From: Tubulanus polymorphus
Lineage: Eukaryota > Nemertea > Palaeonemertea > Tubulaniformes > Tubulanidae
Assembly (NCBI RefSeq): GCF_964204645.1
Contig: NC_134032.1
Location: 12,086,275-12,146,274, forward strand
Length of the DNA: 60,000 nt
Direction of reading: 5' to 3'
Part shown: one piece after another, positions 12,060-24,462 of the stretch
Numbering within the stretch: position 1 is the first letter of the stretch
How the letters are laid out: every line of letters begins with the position of its first letter
The notes under the pieces: generated by a model
The model's database searches: none
Seen by the model: the letters and a program-made list of their open reading frames with translations, nothing else
What the model was told of the DNA's origin: nothing
Made by a program: the position numbers and the translations under genes

Positions 12060-13440
12060 GTGAAATCAGTGCATTTTCTTTAACCCCACGGTCAAAATCA
12101 TTTCAATTTTCAATTACTTCATCTCGCTATTCAAATCAAGAAGTGAATTTTCAATTATTTCAACTCTACGGCAAAACCAGTTCGTTTTCTATTACTTTAA
12201 CTCTACAGTCAAAATCAGTTCATCTTTAATTTCTTTAACTCTACAGTCTAAATCAGTTCATTTTCAATTACTTTAACTCTACAGTCAAAATCAGTTTATT
12301 TTCTATTACTTTAACTCTACAGTCAAAATCAGTTCACTTTCAATTACTTTAACTCTAGTCAAAATCAGTTCATTTTCAATTACTTTAACTCTACAGTCAA
12401 AATCAGTTCACTTTCAATTACTTTAACTCTAGTCAAAATCAGTTCATTTTCTATTACTTTAACTCTAGTCAAAATCAGTTCATTTTCAATTACTTTAACT
12501 CTACAGTCAAAATCAGTTCGTTATCAATTACTTTAACTCTACAGTCAAAATCAGTTCATTTTCAATTACTTTAACTCTACAGTAAAAATCAGTTCATTTT
12601 CAATTACTTTAACTCTACAGTCAAAATCAGTTCACTTTCAATTACTTTAACTCTATTCAAAATCAGTTCATTTTCAATTACTTTAACTCTACAGTCAAAA
12701 TCAGTTCATTTTCTATTACTTTAACTATACAGTCAAAATCAGTTCGTTTTTTATTACTTTAACTCTACAGTCAAAATCAGTTCGTTTTCTATTACTTTAA
12801 CTCTACAGTCAAAATCAGTTCATTTTCAATTACTTTAACTCTACAGTCAAAATCAGTTCACTTTCAATTACTTTAACTCTACAGTCAAAATCAGTTCGTT
12901 TTCTATTACTTTAACTCTACAGTCAAAATCAGTTCATTTTCAATTACTTTAACTCTACAGTCAAAATCAGTTCACTTTCAATTACTTTTACTATACAGTC
13001 AAAATCAGTTCGTTTTCTATTACTTTAACTCTACAGTCAAAATCAGTTCACTTTCAATTACTTTAACTCTACAGTCAAAATCAGTTCGTTTTCTATTACT
13101 TTAACTCTACAGTCAAAATCAGTTCATTTTCAATTACTTAAACTCTACAGTCAAAATCAGTTCATTTTCTATTACTTTAACTCTACAGTCAAAATCAGTT
13201 CACTTTCAATTACTTTAACTCTACAGTCAAAATCAGTTCGTATTCTATTACTTTAACTCTACAGTCAAAATCAGTTCATTTTCAATAACTTTAACTCTAC
13301 AGTCAAAATCAGTTCGTTTTCAATTACTTTAACTCTACAGTCAAAATCAGTTCATTTTCAATTATTTTAATTCAACGGTCAAAATCAGTTCATTTTCTAT
13401 CATTTCAACTTTTCAATAATTTTTAATCTACAGTCAAATT
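12060..13440. repeat. 38-bp minisatellite, roughly 35 units
   Basis: Unit: cagtcaaaatcagttcattt + tcaattactttaactcta, with a few 36-bp units lacking 'ca' before gtc. Three unit types differ in the middle: ttcattttcaat, ttcactttcaat and ttcgttttctat. Toward the right they alternate in a regular order, suggesting a higher-order unit of about 114 bp. Edge units (12060-12170, 13360-13440) are diverged. No open frame longer than a unit persists, so this is not coding. Confidence 0.95.
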
Positions 13441-14177
13441 CTAACTCAAAACTTTTCAACTGGGGTCGAGTCGCTAATTCCGTCGATCTTCAATAATCAT
13501 TTTAACTGACGGGACCAACATTCTTAAAAAGACACGAATACCTCTTTAATTAAATTGATTATTCGAATTGATTTCTTCAGCGTTTGATATGCAAAATTGC
13601 CAAAAAATAATCAAAATAATCGCCCTATTCGTCGATCTCACGGTGAGGCTTTTTTTGGAATTGCCGTTTCGTTTTTTTTTTGTTTCGATTTAAAATGGCG
13701 CTCTCGGCTGGAAATCGTTTTACTGCCGCTATCGTTAACGCGCGATGAGTCTAAAAGAATAAACACGATTAAATTGCGTTGTCGCCGCTAATGGCGGTTA
13801 ATGTTCGGATTTAACTCGCTGAGTAATTTATCATTATTTCACGTGCATTCCTTCAGCTGGCAGATTAGATAAATCATCCAGGCACACCTAACAACACGAC
13901 CACAGCTTTCCAATTATCTTCATTTATCATATTTTGATTTATCTATTATGATCTTATCGTTAAAAAAGCGAGACGGCACTAGTTGTGGACCGGCTGACTT
14001 TAACGAGTCATGAATTAGTTCATTTCTATTGATTCGGTGTCGCATGTAACACTTCGTCTCGACGGTATCGTTTATCCAGAGACGATTTACAGGCTGTTAA
14101 CCCATTCCTCTGGAAGTGGGTCGTATTTTCGTCACTATGCACATCTCGTACACCCAAACCATACCTAACATCTGACA

Positions 14178-14241
14178 ATGCTATTAGCCGTCATCAGGCG
14201 TACTCAGTTATTAGTACGCCTGATGTGATGGCTAATAGCAT
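14178..14241. repeat. Hairpin inverted repeat
   Basis: atgctattagccgtcatcag gcgtact pairs with agtacgcctgatgtgatggc taatagcat around cagttatt; the arms match except for a 2-nt insertion in the right arm. Confidence 0.85.
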
Positions 14242-14369
14242 TTAGCCGAAATGTTACTCGAAATATAATCATTTTAACATAGAACTTTTCATTTTTGGCT
14301 GAATTTATTGTGGGATTTCTCTCGGATTTTGTGTATCTTCTTGTCTTATTTTGCACAGAATAATTCTGT

Positions 14370-14500
14370 TTACGTAAATTCGATCACACAACTATATCCG
14401 TACTTCAATTTGCAATTTCAAAATCAATTAACCCCCTGTTTCGCTCCCGGCAGGTGTGGCGGGTGCGTATATAAGTTACGCCAAATCAAAACGAATCAAA
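14370..14500. repeat. Dispersed repeat R (gctcccggcaggtgtggcggg)
   Basis: Contains aattcgatcacacaactata, tccgtacttcaatttgc, ccctgtttcgctcccggcag and gccaaatcaaaacg. The same order of blocks occurs at 28025-28145 and partly at 29085-29175; a fragment lies at 22845-22870. SINE-like in size, no recognised promoter boxes. Confidence 0.75.
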
Positions 14501-14794
14501 CGAATCTAGTCAATCCCTATTGATTGTAAAAGATAATCAGTTGTTCTGCCTTTATTATGAGTAGTGAAGGAGTTGTACTCGATTCATTTGAAGTAATGCG
14601 AGCTGTCGCTACGTCAAGTAGCATCATGTCAGGTATATTAGTCCTTACCAGAACAACGCATTAATTTGTGCAGAAAAACTTTTGCATACAGAAATAAACG
14701 ATGATTTTTTCCTAGAGCTGTTTTTGTTTTCGTTACCAGCGATCTCGGCCTACGCGCCCACGTGATGCTGAATAAACCGCTACACGGGCGCTCG

Positions 14795-14850
14795 GAGACG
14801 TTGCTTTGACGTCATCGCGTATTCATTTGCATGGCAGAGTACAGCAAGCG
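14795..14850. promoter_or_regulatory. CRE and octamer motifs close together
   Basis: TGACGTCA (full CRE palindrome) is followed about 10 bp later by ATTTGCAT (the octamer bound by POU factors), within a locally CpG-rich stretch of AT-rich DNA. No adjacent gene was found, so this is only a possible enhancer or promoter element. Confidence 0.25.
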
Positions 14851-16039
14851 GCGCCACATAACGGCCCGCGGAATCAAACTTTCTCGGTAAACATTCGCTG
14901 ATTGTTGGAAAACAAGAACATATTTATGCCAATTGCTAGCTTATTTCTGAATGCAAAATCCTAAAAATAGGCAGATCAACTGATTATCAACGGAAATACG
15001 TTTCGAAACGTAGCACCGACGGCATATGTGTGACGATCACAGACAGTTCATTCTATAATAACCAACTATAATAATCGACATGTCTGTAAGAATCATAATC
15101 TTGTCCTCTGTATTTGCAAAATTAGAGTTAATGTTTTCCGATGAGTTTTTTCGGGGTACCGTTTTACACCCTCCCTGAATCAGACTCAGTCTCTAACCGC
15201 CCTTGTTAAGTTTATCTTCACGTTTCGACTATATCCAAAAATACATGCGTATTTTTGCTATATCATAATAGTCTTCTTCTCCGGTTTCAACGCGGATAGA
15301 GCGTTTCGTCAAGATCCGACTGAATAAATTTTGTAATTAAATTGAATAGTCGAAATCATCTATTTTCGGCTTTAGATCGTGGCATTAGAACATGTTTTTC
15401 ATGTAACTGCTTGAATTTTAACGCCTTCGAAAAATCGATTGCAATTTTAACATTAATTCGCCAATAGAACATGCAGAATATTCAAACGAGGCTGATTAAC
15501 GATTTTGAAAATTGACCCGAAAGCGAGGCCACGCACGGCAGACGAACGTACGTAATTAAACCTCGGTGATAGGAACATTGAATTCTCAGAGGGCGACTTT
15601 ACGAGTATTTTATAACCTTGAATTACCGCGCTTGAAATATTCGCGAGTTAATAATGACGCAATAAATAACTGCGTCGTCGAGATTGAGGTGGCCGAGTAC
15701 CGCGACGGAAAACTACAGAGTCTGGGCGAAAACCGCTTGTTAGAAGAAATAATCAAACCGTCAGCGATTGTTAACATCGGAGAAATCCGCGAAGACATAT
15801 TTAAACTGTCTAGACTAATGGGAAGCGAAAGTGGAGCACGTCGGGCCTCGGTGCGCTACTTGAAAATCGAATATCCTCCCGCAAGAAATCCGACTCGCTT
15901 TAATCGGTGAAATATATCGATAATCAAAACACTTACAAAGTTCCGGTCCAAGTACGTTTCTTTTCAGTTCAGGTGAATAACTAACACGATGGCAATTGAA
16001 ATAGCACTTATGCAACGGTTAAACATCCATTACTGCTTT

Positions 16040-16240
16040 CAAACGCGTATAATTAAAGCAACATAAATGCAGAAATGGGTCCATAAACCAATCGAATCCA
16101 CATAACTGTGGAACTGGGTCCAGAACATAATCAAATCTACGTAGAGCTGTAGTACGAAAGTCAAATACAACCCACACAAATTTGAAACTGGGTCCAGAGT
16201 CGAATCCACGTAAATGTCGAACTGGATCTTGGGTCAAACA
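16040..16240. repeat. Family D 40-bp array
   Basis: About five units: acataactgtggaactgggt, ccagaacataatcaaatcta, cacaaatttgaaactgggtc, cagagtcgaatccacg. Units run with the sense gaactgggtccagagtcaaa, as at 34530-34875 and 48640-48930. Confidence 0.85.
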
Positions 16241-16729
16241 TACTACCTAGGTTCACGAACCGGCGAAAAATAAGATTTCTTTCGATGGAAATTCACAGTT
16301 CAGACGTCACAGACGACAAAAGACTTACGCAAAAACACCTCGATAAACATTTGTACTGGTAGAATGGCTGGCCTTTCGTCTTTGATGTTTCCTTTTTTCA
16401 AAAGAGCGCCATGGGTCTCTGTGGTCACTATGATAGTAATGCGTTCACGCGCCACCATTCACGCGATATGTCTCCCCGCGGAGTTCCAGGAATTGACCAT
16501 GATAAAGTGGCTTTCAGAGAAAAAGCACACGAGAAAAACAAAAAGTGCCAGATCTGTAACTTTTTGGTTTCAGAGGGAGATTTTCACGATAGAATTTCAT
16601 CACGTTGGAAATTTGAAGACTACAGCTCGGAAATGCACTTGGATATGAATCTTCAAAATTTTTGTCAACTTTCAACATTGGATATCTATTCTCAAACGTT
16701 CATTGACCCAAGGCTCCAGTTTTAGAGCC

Positions 16730-17120
16730 AAGGCTTTTATCTAACCAGCTCAAGCTTATAGCCATTAGATTCTCGTCAAAGCCAATCCAACAACTTAAGA
16801 CTAGTCCTAGCTTAGTGTAGTTATACAATCTATCCAATATCTACAATCTATCCAATAACTTAAGACCATAAGCCAATTTGATAGAATATCCTTCAACTTA
16901 AGATCGGTCTCAAATTTTTAAGCTTATTTTGGCTTTTATTTATGGCCGATCCATCAATTTAGACCACCAAGACCACTGGTGTAGTTCTACAATCAATCTA
17001 ACAACTTAAGACCAGTCTAAGCCAATTCTGTTCATAGTTATATAACAGCCTAAGACCAGTCTACAGTCTAAGCCCATTCTCGTTCTAAAGCCGATTCAAC
17101 AACTAAAGACGAGCTTCAAT
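16730..17120. repeat. Degenerate tandem repeat
   Basis: Phrases such as caacttaagaccagtctaag, ccattctcgttctaaagcc and caatctatccaataact recur irregularly every 40-80 bp. Too diverged to define one unit. Confidence 0.5.
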
Positions 17121-18669
17121 CGTTCTAAGACGATCTTGACGTGAGCGACGCGAGAGAAATCGGTGATTACACCGTCTGCCATTTCACTTCAAATCTCTCG
17201 TTTCATCTCAACGGCTACATTTTTTTGCGCGCGCGAACAAGCGACGAATCCGTTAAAACTGTAAGTAGGATGGAGTATTTGTAAAACAATCCGCCCAACC
17301 AAACATTTTACCGGTTCTTAAATAGAATACTCGATGAGTGTAATCAAACATTGGCGAGGACCGAAAAAAACCAGAATGCGCTGAATGCGAGCCGGGAAAC
17401 CGGAATTGCCGGGCGTTGGATTACTCGACGGTATAGTCCAGGTCGCACTAGAACATTAAGTAGATAAGAAAGAGAAACGCTTACACGATTTCGCGTCAAA
17501 CAACTTAGAACAAGATTTCCAGCACCATTCAGGAAAGTGCGTATCGGCTTGCATTCTTTGAATTCCAGCAACCACGCGTGTGACATCTAGAACTACAGTG
17601 AAAAACTAATTTGAAAGTTTATTGACGTTTGAAAAAAAATAACAAGTTCCAATTATTGTTAATATTGTCGACAATAAATCATATACTATATCGGATCAAT
17701 AACATTGGATTAGAATGTATTGAGAATTGACCGGTAACCAGTCTAATCCCGATGTATTGATGACGTAGTGCACATCCTCTCTAAATAATCATTAAAACTT
17801 AACAAAAATACGTTATAAAAGTTACGATGTTAAAAAGATAATAATATCTAATTAGAAAATAAACGCCAATATTCACAATTGTAATACTCATTTTGAAAGG
17901 CGAATATTGATGACGTAGTGCACATCATTGTAAACGGTTTTTACGGCGTCAAAAAAGTGTCTCGAAAAAAGCCGATGATTTTGCGCTCGTTTGAATTTGA
18001 CAACGATGATTATTCATCCGTCAGCGGCCGATTCAGTTTTCGTAAATCGCGTAGGCAAAAAAGTTACATCTTTGTGTAAGAGTTAGAACCCCTCATCTTT
18101 ATTGTTGAGTTGTTTTGCTTTTTTCGTTTTAGCCTTGTTTCGTAGTAAAGAAATCTGTGTAGGCGATAAGGTTGTAAAAATATCCGTACGAGTTTTTAGA
18201 TTTTCCTTGCACCTGGCGAGGTCGTTGTCGTTTCGAATTCAACCTTTAAAACGTTTAGTTTTAAGACTTTTTTCCATTAGTTATTTCCGCCTTTTTCGTC
18301 AACGCTGGGTTTTTTTTATGGAAAGAGAGAAAGGATGGGCTCTTCGCGAAAATCTTAAATCGAATATTTCTCGCGATGTGGTCGGGTAATGTCATCGCGT
18401 AGTGCGCACGCTGAGATCTTAATGAGAAATCGCAACAAAACGGAAAAGCCTCTTACGAGATTTGCAAAGATTTCTAAGGCCAGAAGTATAGGCACGGATG
18501 AGGTATATCGAGAAATATCGGATACACACTCACCAGTCGGGTAATATTTCTCATAGAAATAAAAAAGACCTTTTTAAGACCCCAAGGGATCGCAACGGGG
18601 TCGCTTTCCCTGAGCGCTTTGAGAAATTCAATCCCACGATTCTGTTCAGAGGCGAAAGGTCGGACTTAC

Positions 18670-18738
18670 CGTTGGTGAGGATATTTATGAAGGCGATAGC
18701 AGTTTGAGTGGATGATATTGACGTGTGCCCCCAGCGTA
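18670..18738 (-). CDS. Candidate short internal exon
   Basis: Minus strand: ggtttgtattgtag acceptor, then 69 bp, then G|gtaagtcc donor; phase 1 at both ends. Encodes RWGHTSISSTQTAIAFINIL then TN. Both splice sites are good; the size and symmetric phase fit a real exon. No family recognised. Confidence 0.22.
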
Positions 18739-18984
18739 CTACAATACAAACCGATCGAGGAAAACGAATCTACAAAAACATTCGCAACAGTTTCAGACAT
18801 CGATTTGAACGGTCAGAAGGTCTCCTGAATGTTTCAGGGTGTTAGAGGAAGGGGTGTTCTCAGTATTGATGTAATCTCCTCCGGAAGCAGCTGGGGTAAC
18901 ATTTAAATCATATTCAATTGATTTTGATTTTAATTCAGTTTAGCTGCGTGTTCACTGGAATGAAGACCACTGGGGATTATAGCG

Positions 18985-19460
18985 AGGATCGCAGCTGCTA
19001 AGAGATGGAGAGGGGATGTGGTGAGAGAATGGAAAGGCAACACGGGAAGATGAAAGGAGGGGAGGGCCTGGGATATTTGTTACTGGACAGCAACGTTATC
19101 CTACGGCTTGGTGGTGATTCAAAGTAATCGCCACCAGGGGCGTCTTTGTGCTGTGCAATTGAATTGTATTATTTGTGTTCTGGTGGTGATGATGTCCGGT
19201 GCCGAGACATAGGCATTTGTTGATTAATAAAATTCATTTTATTAGTTGCTGTCCTAGTAACGTTTATTTGAGGAAATAGAGTTGAGTAGAGAGTGGAGGA
19301 GAGAAAGATAGCTAGGTAAAGCCTAGGATAGCGAAGTGAAACTAGGTGAGGAGAGAGCATGCAGAGCGGTGCGACGACGCAAAAGATGAGGCATTAGAAG
19401 GTAGCAAGGTAGAGAAGGGAGCGGGAGGAATAGTGGGCAGAGAGGGGACAGTGGGAGTGA
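18985..19460. repeat. Purine-rich tracts
   Basis: Two G/A-rich blocks, 18985-19070 and 19270-19460 (agagtggaggagagaaagat; gtagagaagggagcgggagg), separated by ordinary sequence. No gene seen. Confidence 0.7.
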
Positions 19461-19989
19461 TCAGCAGAGCGTCTGCTGTCGCGAGTAAATATTGACAAAA
19501 CAATACTGAGTAGATATGTGTGTAACCGAATAGTGAACAGCTCTTTATTGTAAATATCAGCAGTAGTTCCGTTATATTTAAACTGTACATGTCGGACATG
19601 TTATGAAGTCAATATCACCAGAAGCCGCCTGGATGATTTCAACGAGAGTTCCATAAGTTGTGGGCGATGCTTTCTAGTCTTTAGTTAAATTAAACCTAAC
19701 GAGCTTTATCTAATTAGTTAATTGTATAGTATTTCATACGATATAAATCTAGTCATAACAGTTACGCAAGCTGGTCTCATGGGAAACATAATAATCTTTC
19801 AAACACTTACCAGACGGTAGTCTACTGAAAACGGCAGAATAAAAAGTATGGAAATGATGTAATCAAATAATGATTTTGTAGCAATGAAATTGTATTTACA
19901 ACATAATTACTTGGTTCTATCATGGACCATAAAACCCATAGTTATATATAACTGTTACGTTTACTGATTACGTTATAGGATTTTACTAA

Positions 19990-20115
19990 AGTCGCAAGTG
20001 AGGATCCACAAGGTGTCGCGAGTAGGACATAAACTACTTCAGCAATAGGGGATTCCACCAGTGGCAAGCGAGGATCAACCAGGAGCGCCAGTGTGCAGTA
20101 GGACACCAATCATCG
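19990..20115. repeat. Family A array, diverged
   Basis: About 1.7 units: gcaagtgaggatccacaagg, aggacataaactacttcagc, aataggggattccaccagtg, gcaagcgaggatcaaccagg, agcgccagtgtgcagtagga. Confidence 0.75.
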
Positions 20116-20611
20116 ATGCCGTTGAATATGTCGAACTTATTTTGCAATAAGACGTAAAACCTACTGTTAGTCGCGCCATCTGGTGGTACGTATATTTACT
20201 ACCAAATGATTATGAGTCAACGAATACGAAATTTCCGTCTAAAATCGCGTAGATTGTGATAAATGATTAATTACAGCCGCGAAATGAAGGAACGCTTTTT
20301 CAAATATTACCCACCGGGGAACGAGTCGTTATAAAATTCCGATATCGACAGCATTAGCGCGGGTTGATCAATCTCCCGACTCGAACGATCATCATGATCC
20401 TCCCGGCGGAAGTGTTCGAGATTTATTACCCACAATGCTCGGCATCTGTTTCGCACGTACTAAAACACAGCGGAAGTCGTCGACTGAAACAATTTGACAC
20501 GCGACAGGCGCCAATCCTCCAAAGGCTACATAAAAAATCTAATCCTGTTTTTAAGAATTTTAGGCTAAAATGATAGATCGCGTTTCCCATAATCGGCCTG
20601 GTCACTTTCGT

Positions 20612-20735
20612 AAACTGCAATAAAATTTGTAATCAGTACATTTTTATAACTGCCAGGTAAACTTTGGTATGGTTACCCTGATCGCAACTTTTAAGCTCAG
20701 CAGAAACGAGAAACAAGTTATAAATTTTTCAGCGT
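20612..20735. mobile_element. Truncated family M3 copy
   Basis: Matches the interior and right end of family M3 (aataaaatttgtaatcagta, then aacttttaagctcagcagaa and cgagaaacaagttat). The left inverted repeat is missing. Confidence 0.55.
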
Positions 20736-23700
20736 TAAGATAAATTTTATCAGTGAAAAGACATATATGGGGGAAGGGGGTGGTGTGTTAGCAAGGCCAC
20801 ACCTTTGAAAATTCGTCTTGATGGGTGAGATGCGTTTGAAAGTATTCCCATAACAAGTAGAAAAGATTAAATTTTGTCCATTAAAGAGTTCTTTCAAGGT
20901 TCCAGCGCCTTAATTTTAAGTACAGCGTGTTGGCTTGCACCGGGTGCCTCGTAACCGTGTTATGTAATTCATCAAATAATATCAACTGTTCATGCATTAT
21001 TGTTTACGAAAATAAATTATCATTATTATTATCATCATCATTCAGAAAAGGGCAGCTCAAACATACAACCACAAGACACCCTTCTGTCTACGTCTGTGCT
21101 ATGTGGTTTTCTGTGAGGTAATAACTAACCAGCAGGGCATAGGGCCCTGCCTTGCCACCGAGGTACCTTTTTGCCTGGTATATAAGTTGGTTAAACCTGC
21201 TAATTGGAGGCTCTTTCTTTCGGAAATCTGTTCGTAAGAATTTCTTCAAAAACATCTCACACCGATGTTGGAAGCCACCATGACCTTTCGCATCACTGTT
21301 TTATCTGAGGTAGATCCTTTCCTTCCGTTTCCTTTAGACCCCGCCTTCCAATTTTCCTAGGTTCACCCTGATTGACATTTAGAAACCCATACCAGCCGCA
21401 GGCCCGTAAGCATAGGAGGTTCCCTCGTATAACCAATAATATTCGCTGGTTTAACGTTCAGTAAAACATTTTAAGATAATTTACATTTATATTGTTATGA
21501 GCATATTATTGAAACAAAATATGACTATACCTAAATCTCTCGATAAAAGATAAAACATTAACTCCCTAGAAGAGTTCCAAAAAGTTGTGGTCTCGAAACT
21601 GTTGAATATTTCGTTGGTGCTTGATATCTGTAAGAATGAATTTGGATTGGGAACTAATAACAGTTCATTCATATTTAATGACAAAAATTGATATTGATGA
21701 CACATGTCTATGAACCGTACATTCAGCCAATTTTGCCCGATTGTTAAATTCACCATTTAGGGCATTACAGCCTATTCTATAAAAACAGCCTTTCTTAAAA
21801 ACGTCAACCTTCTCCAGTCCCAATGGCTTGGTTTTTAGCCTAAAATATGTTTGTCGCCTGGCTTAAATTAAAAAAGACTTACTTCATCAAGAGTAGGCGA
21901 TCCATTCATTCTGTTAGAAGCGAACGACACAAATTCGAATCGTCATGGCCGTTAGAAAATCCGTTAAATTCAAAAACAATTCATGAACCCCGATAGTCTA
22001 AAATCCTTTTAAACACTTCTCACGGCAATCAGTCCTAACGTTATGAAATGGTGACGATCTATATGCAAATGATTTCCAAGTACGTCGGCAGCGTTTTTAA
22101 AGGCAATAACGTATAAACAATACGCACGTGCGTGTACGTTACTGACTCGCAGGGAACTTGAGTGCTTATTATTACTCGATTAAAATATAGCCTACTCTAT
22201 CAGTAATATTACTGGCGGCAGTGATTTACAACTGTAATACCTTATAATTACTATTGATAATAATAATCCTTCGAGTTCGATTAATCGTCGCGAACCCCGA
22301 TAGCAGACGTTTTTGCGTTCGCTGGTCTCGATCCGTACCGCCGCGGCCGAAGCGTTGAAAACTGGCGCGCCGCGTGTTTTCCGGCGTTATCCGACGATGA
22401 CGTCATACGTCGGTTGGGGTGGTGATCGTGACAGCCAATGATCGACGTACTACGCGAAGTGTCGAAGAAACAACGACTTTTCATTCAACGATATTTTGTT
22501 AGATTCTAATCAGCCCGTTGTCCATACGCAAAAAATATCCTATCATCGGAGTTAAGCCCAGCCAACACTATCACAGATAAACGGGCAAAATAGGCAAACA
22601 CAGAACTCAAAATCAGATATGTTTGATCTCGGAAACTTGTTTGCCGGACACACATGTAGTGGAAATGCTCGGAAACATGTTTCAGTCACTGTTTCCGTGT
22701 TTTCCTCCGTCGTGTCCGTCGGGCTTCAGGAATCGAAGCAATTTTACCAGTCCAGAAACCGGTTCTGTCTACATCAGTTCCCGGTCAAAAATTGACTCTA
22801 TGGTTCTGACGTTTCGTTCCCAAATTTTCTATTTGGAAATCTTAGCCCCCAGTTTCGTTCCCGGCAGGTGTGTCTTTTCTAAAAGTGTCCATAGATCATA
22901 AATACACTGGGTATTGGAAGCGGCCATCTTTTCACAAAAGGATGAACTGTGGTCCTATTCGACGTTGCTACAGGAGAATACGAATACGAATACGAATATT
23001 TATTTACACTCCAACCATTTCCATGGTATATGGAGGAAAAACAGTATTTACAATAATTACATAAACAGTAATAAAAGCTACAAAACTTAATTAACTGGTT
23101 TCGCACTTAAACACATAATAATGTTTCGTACATAATATACTATTTACTATTTACAATACATATACCAGGAGGATGTTTAGAACTAGCGCCATCTTTTACT
23201 GGACGGGTCTTTACATAGATGAACGTGAAACGGACGGAAACGTGCAAGGATGTCATAAGGAGGTTCATGCAGGCAGCCATATTTTCAGGAAGGGCATTAG
23301 GTCGCTGAATACCATTATGGCATAATGCGGATTTATACGTAGACATACACAATATCATCGGAGGTATCAGACCGGATTGCGCCTGAACTAGATTCTGTAC
23401 ACGTTGACTGCGACGGTTATAACATCGAGGCTAAAGATTGTTTATTTGATACAGGTTGTTGTACACACATATACGGATGAAACTCATACGACCATTTCTA
23501 CATAAACAACTAGCTCACGGTTACACGCCCTGAATACCATATTAGGCCAGGTAGTTAGGCCTTTATTATCATCATGTTGGCTGGGCCTAACTTTGTGGAC
23601 AAGGCATAATGTAAGTCTTTATTGACTATCATCCGAAAAAAGGAATTTATTAGAAAAAATAAAAGATAAGAAGACACCAGGGCAACAGTTCTTGCCCAAA

Positions 23701-24384
23701 GACTGACGAACCATTTTAGGGTCATTCACCATAATTTATGGCACGTAGTCTTATATTGAATTATCTTAACCTTATTCAAAAGAACAAAATTATTCAAGTG
23801 CTGATCAAGCTTTCAGCGGCATTTTTGAAACGCTCCCGTATCAGAAATAATTAGCGCTTCCCCTCACAACTTCAAACCGTTCATTTTGATTAGAATCTAC
23901 AATTTTGCCGTTGTGGCGTAAAATTTATTTCCACGCGAGCGTGGCGGGGGGTTTCCGCTACCGGGTTCGAGTTTCTACATCGTGTTGTCGAGTAAGTTCA
24001 TTTTTAAGTATTTTTTTAATTTTGTGACACCGATGCGTAAAACAAGAAATGAGTTTTTATTTCTTTTCACCTGAACTCGATGTGATTTTTTGATGAGATT
24101 GCACATTTCAATGTCAATGGGAAAGCATACGTCATCCGATAATGATAATTCTGAGCACTCAATCAATGCTCCTCAAAAACGTGAGAAAGTACGTGAGGTT
24201 GCGAGTAGAAATCTGCGACAGACTCGTTTTTACTTCACTAAAAACCTGAGTGTCAAATGTACCAACAGTGATCTCTGTATCGCGATCCTGTGAATGCATG
24301 CGTCTGGATGGTTGGTTATACAATGGATTTGTTTTAGAGTCCATGATTACACCACTTCCAGGACTGGGTGAAGTTTTTTACCAT
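20736..24384. other. No gene identified
   Basis: Mostly unique AT-rich sequence. A GC-rich patch at 22290-22490 contains TGACGTCA and is open in two overlapping frames on opposite strands; it could be a promoter or an exon but nothing decides it. Confidence 0.5.
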
Positions 24385-24462
24385 CGCAATAATGAACTTT
24401 CAATTTTCTCACCATGTCAACTATCCACTGGTTGGCTCTAACCATGAGATAGTGGCCCCTGA
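24385..24462. mobile_element. Partial family M1 element
   Basis: Matches the right half of the element at 631-761: gaacttt(c/t)aattt..., then catgtcaactat, ctctaacca and agtggcccc. The left terminal repeat is not preserved. Confidence 0.5.

Larger units (their letters stand above)
13441..16039. other. No gene identified
   Basis: Besides a hairpin, repeat R and the CRE/octamer pair, the only item is a 114-codon frame at 15566-15910 (+) starting with GTG. It has a protein-like middle (EIEVAEYRDGKLQSLGE) but no ATG, splice support or recognised family, so I do not call it a gene. Confidence 0.5.

Noticed and set aside
12060-13440. CRISPR-like appearance of regularly spaced repeats
   Set aside because: The units are contiguous with no unique spacers, and the DNA is from an animal.
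16397-16725. Possible von Willebrand D-type exon starting SAMGLCGHYDSN after ttttttcaaaag
   Set aside because: Only the GLCG motif matches; the following residues do not fit the domain, and four residues are too few to call homology.
17485-17586. Minus-strand frame MSHAWLLEFKECKPIRTFLN ending at gtaagc
   Set aside because: Open frames of this length next to a GTAAG are expected by chance many times in 60 kb; poor start context and no homology.
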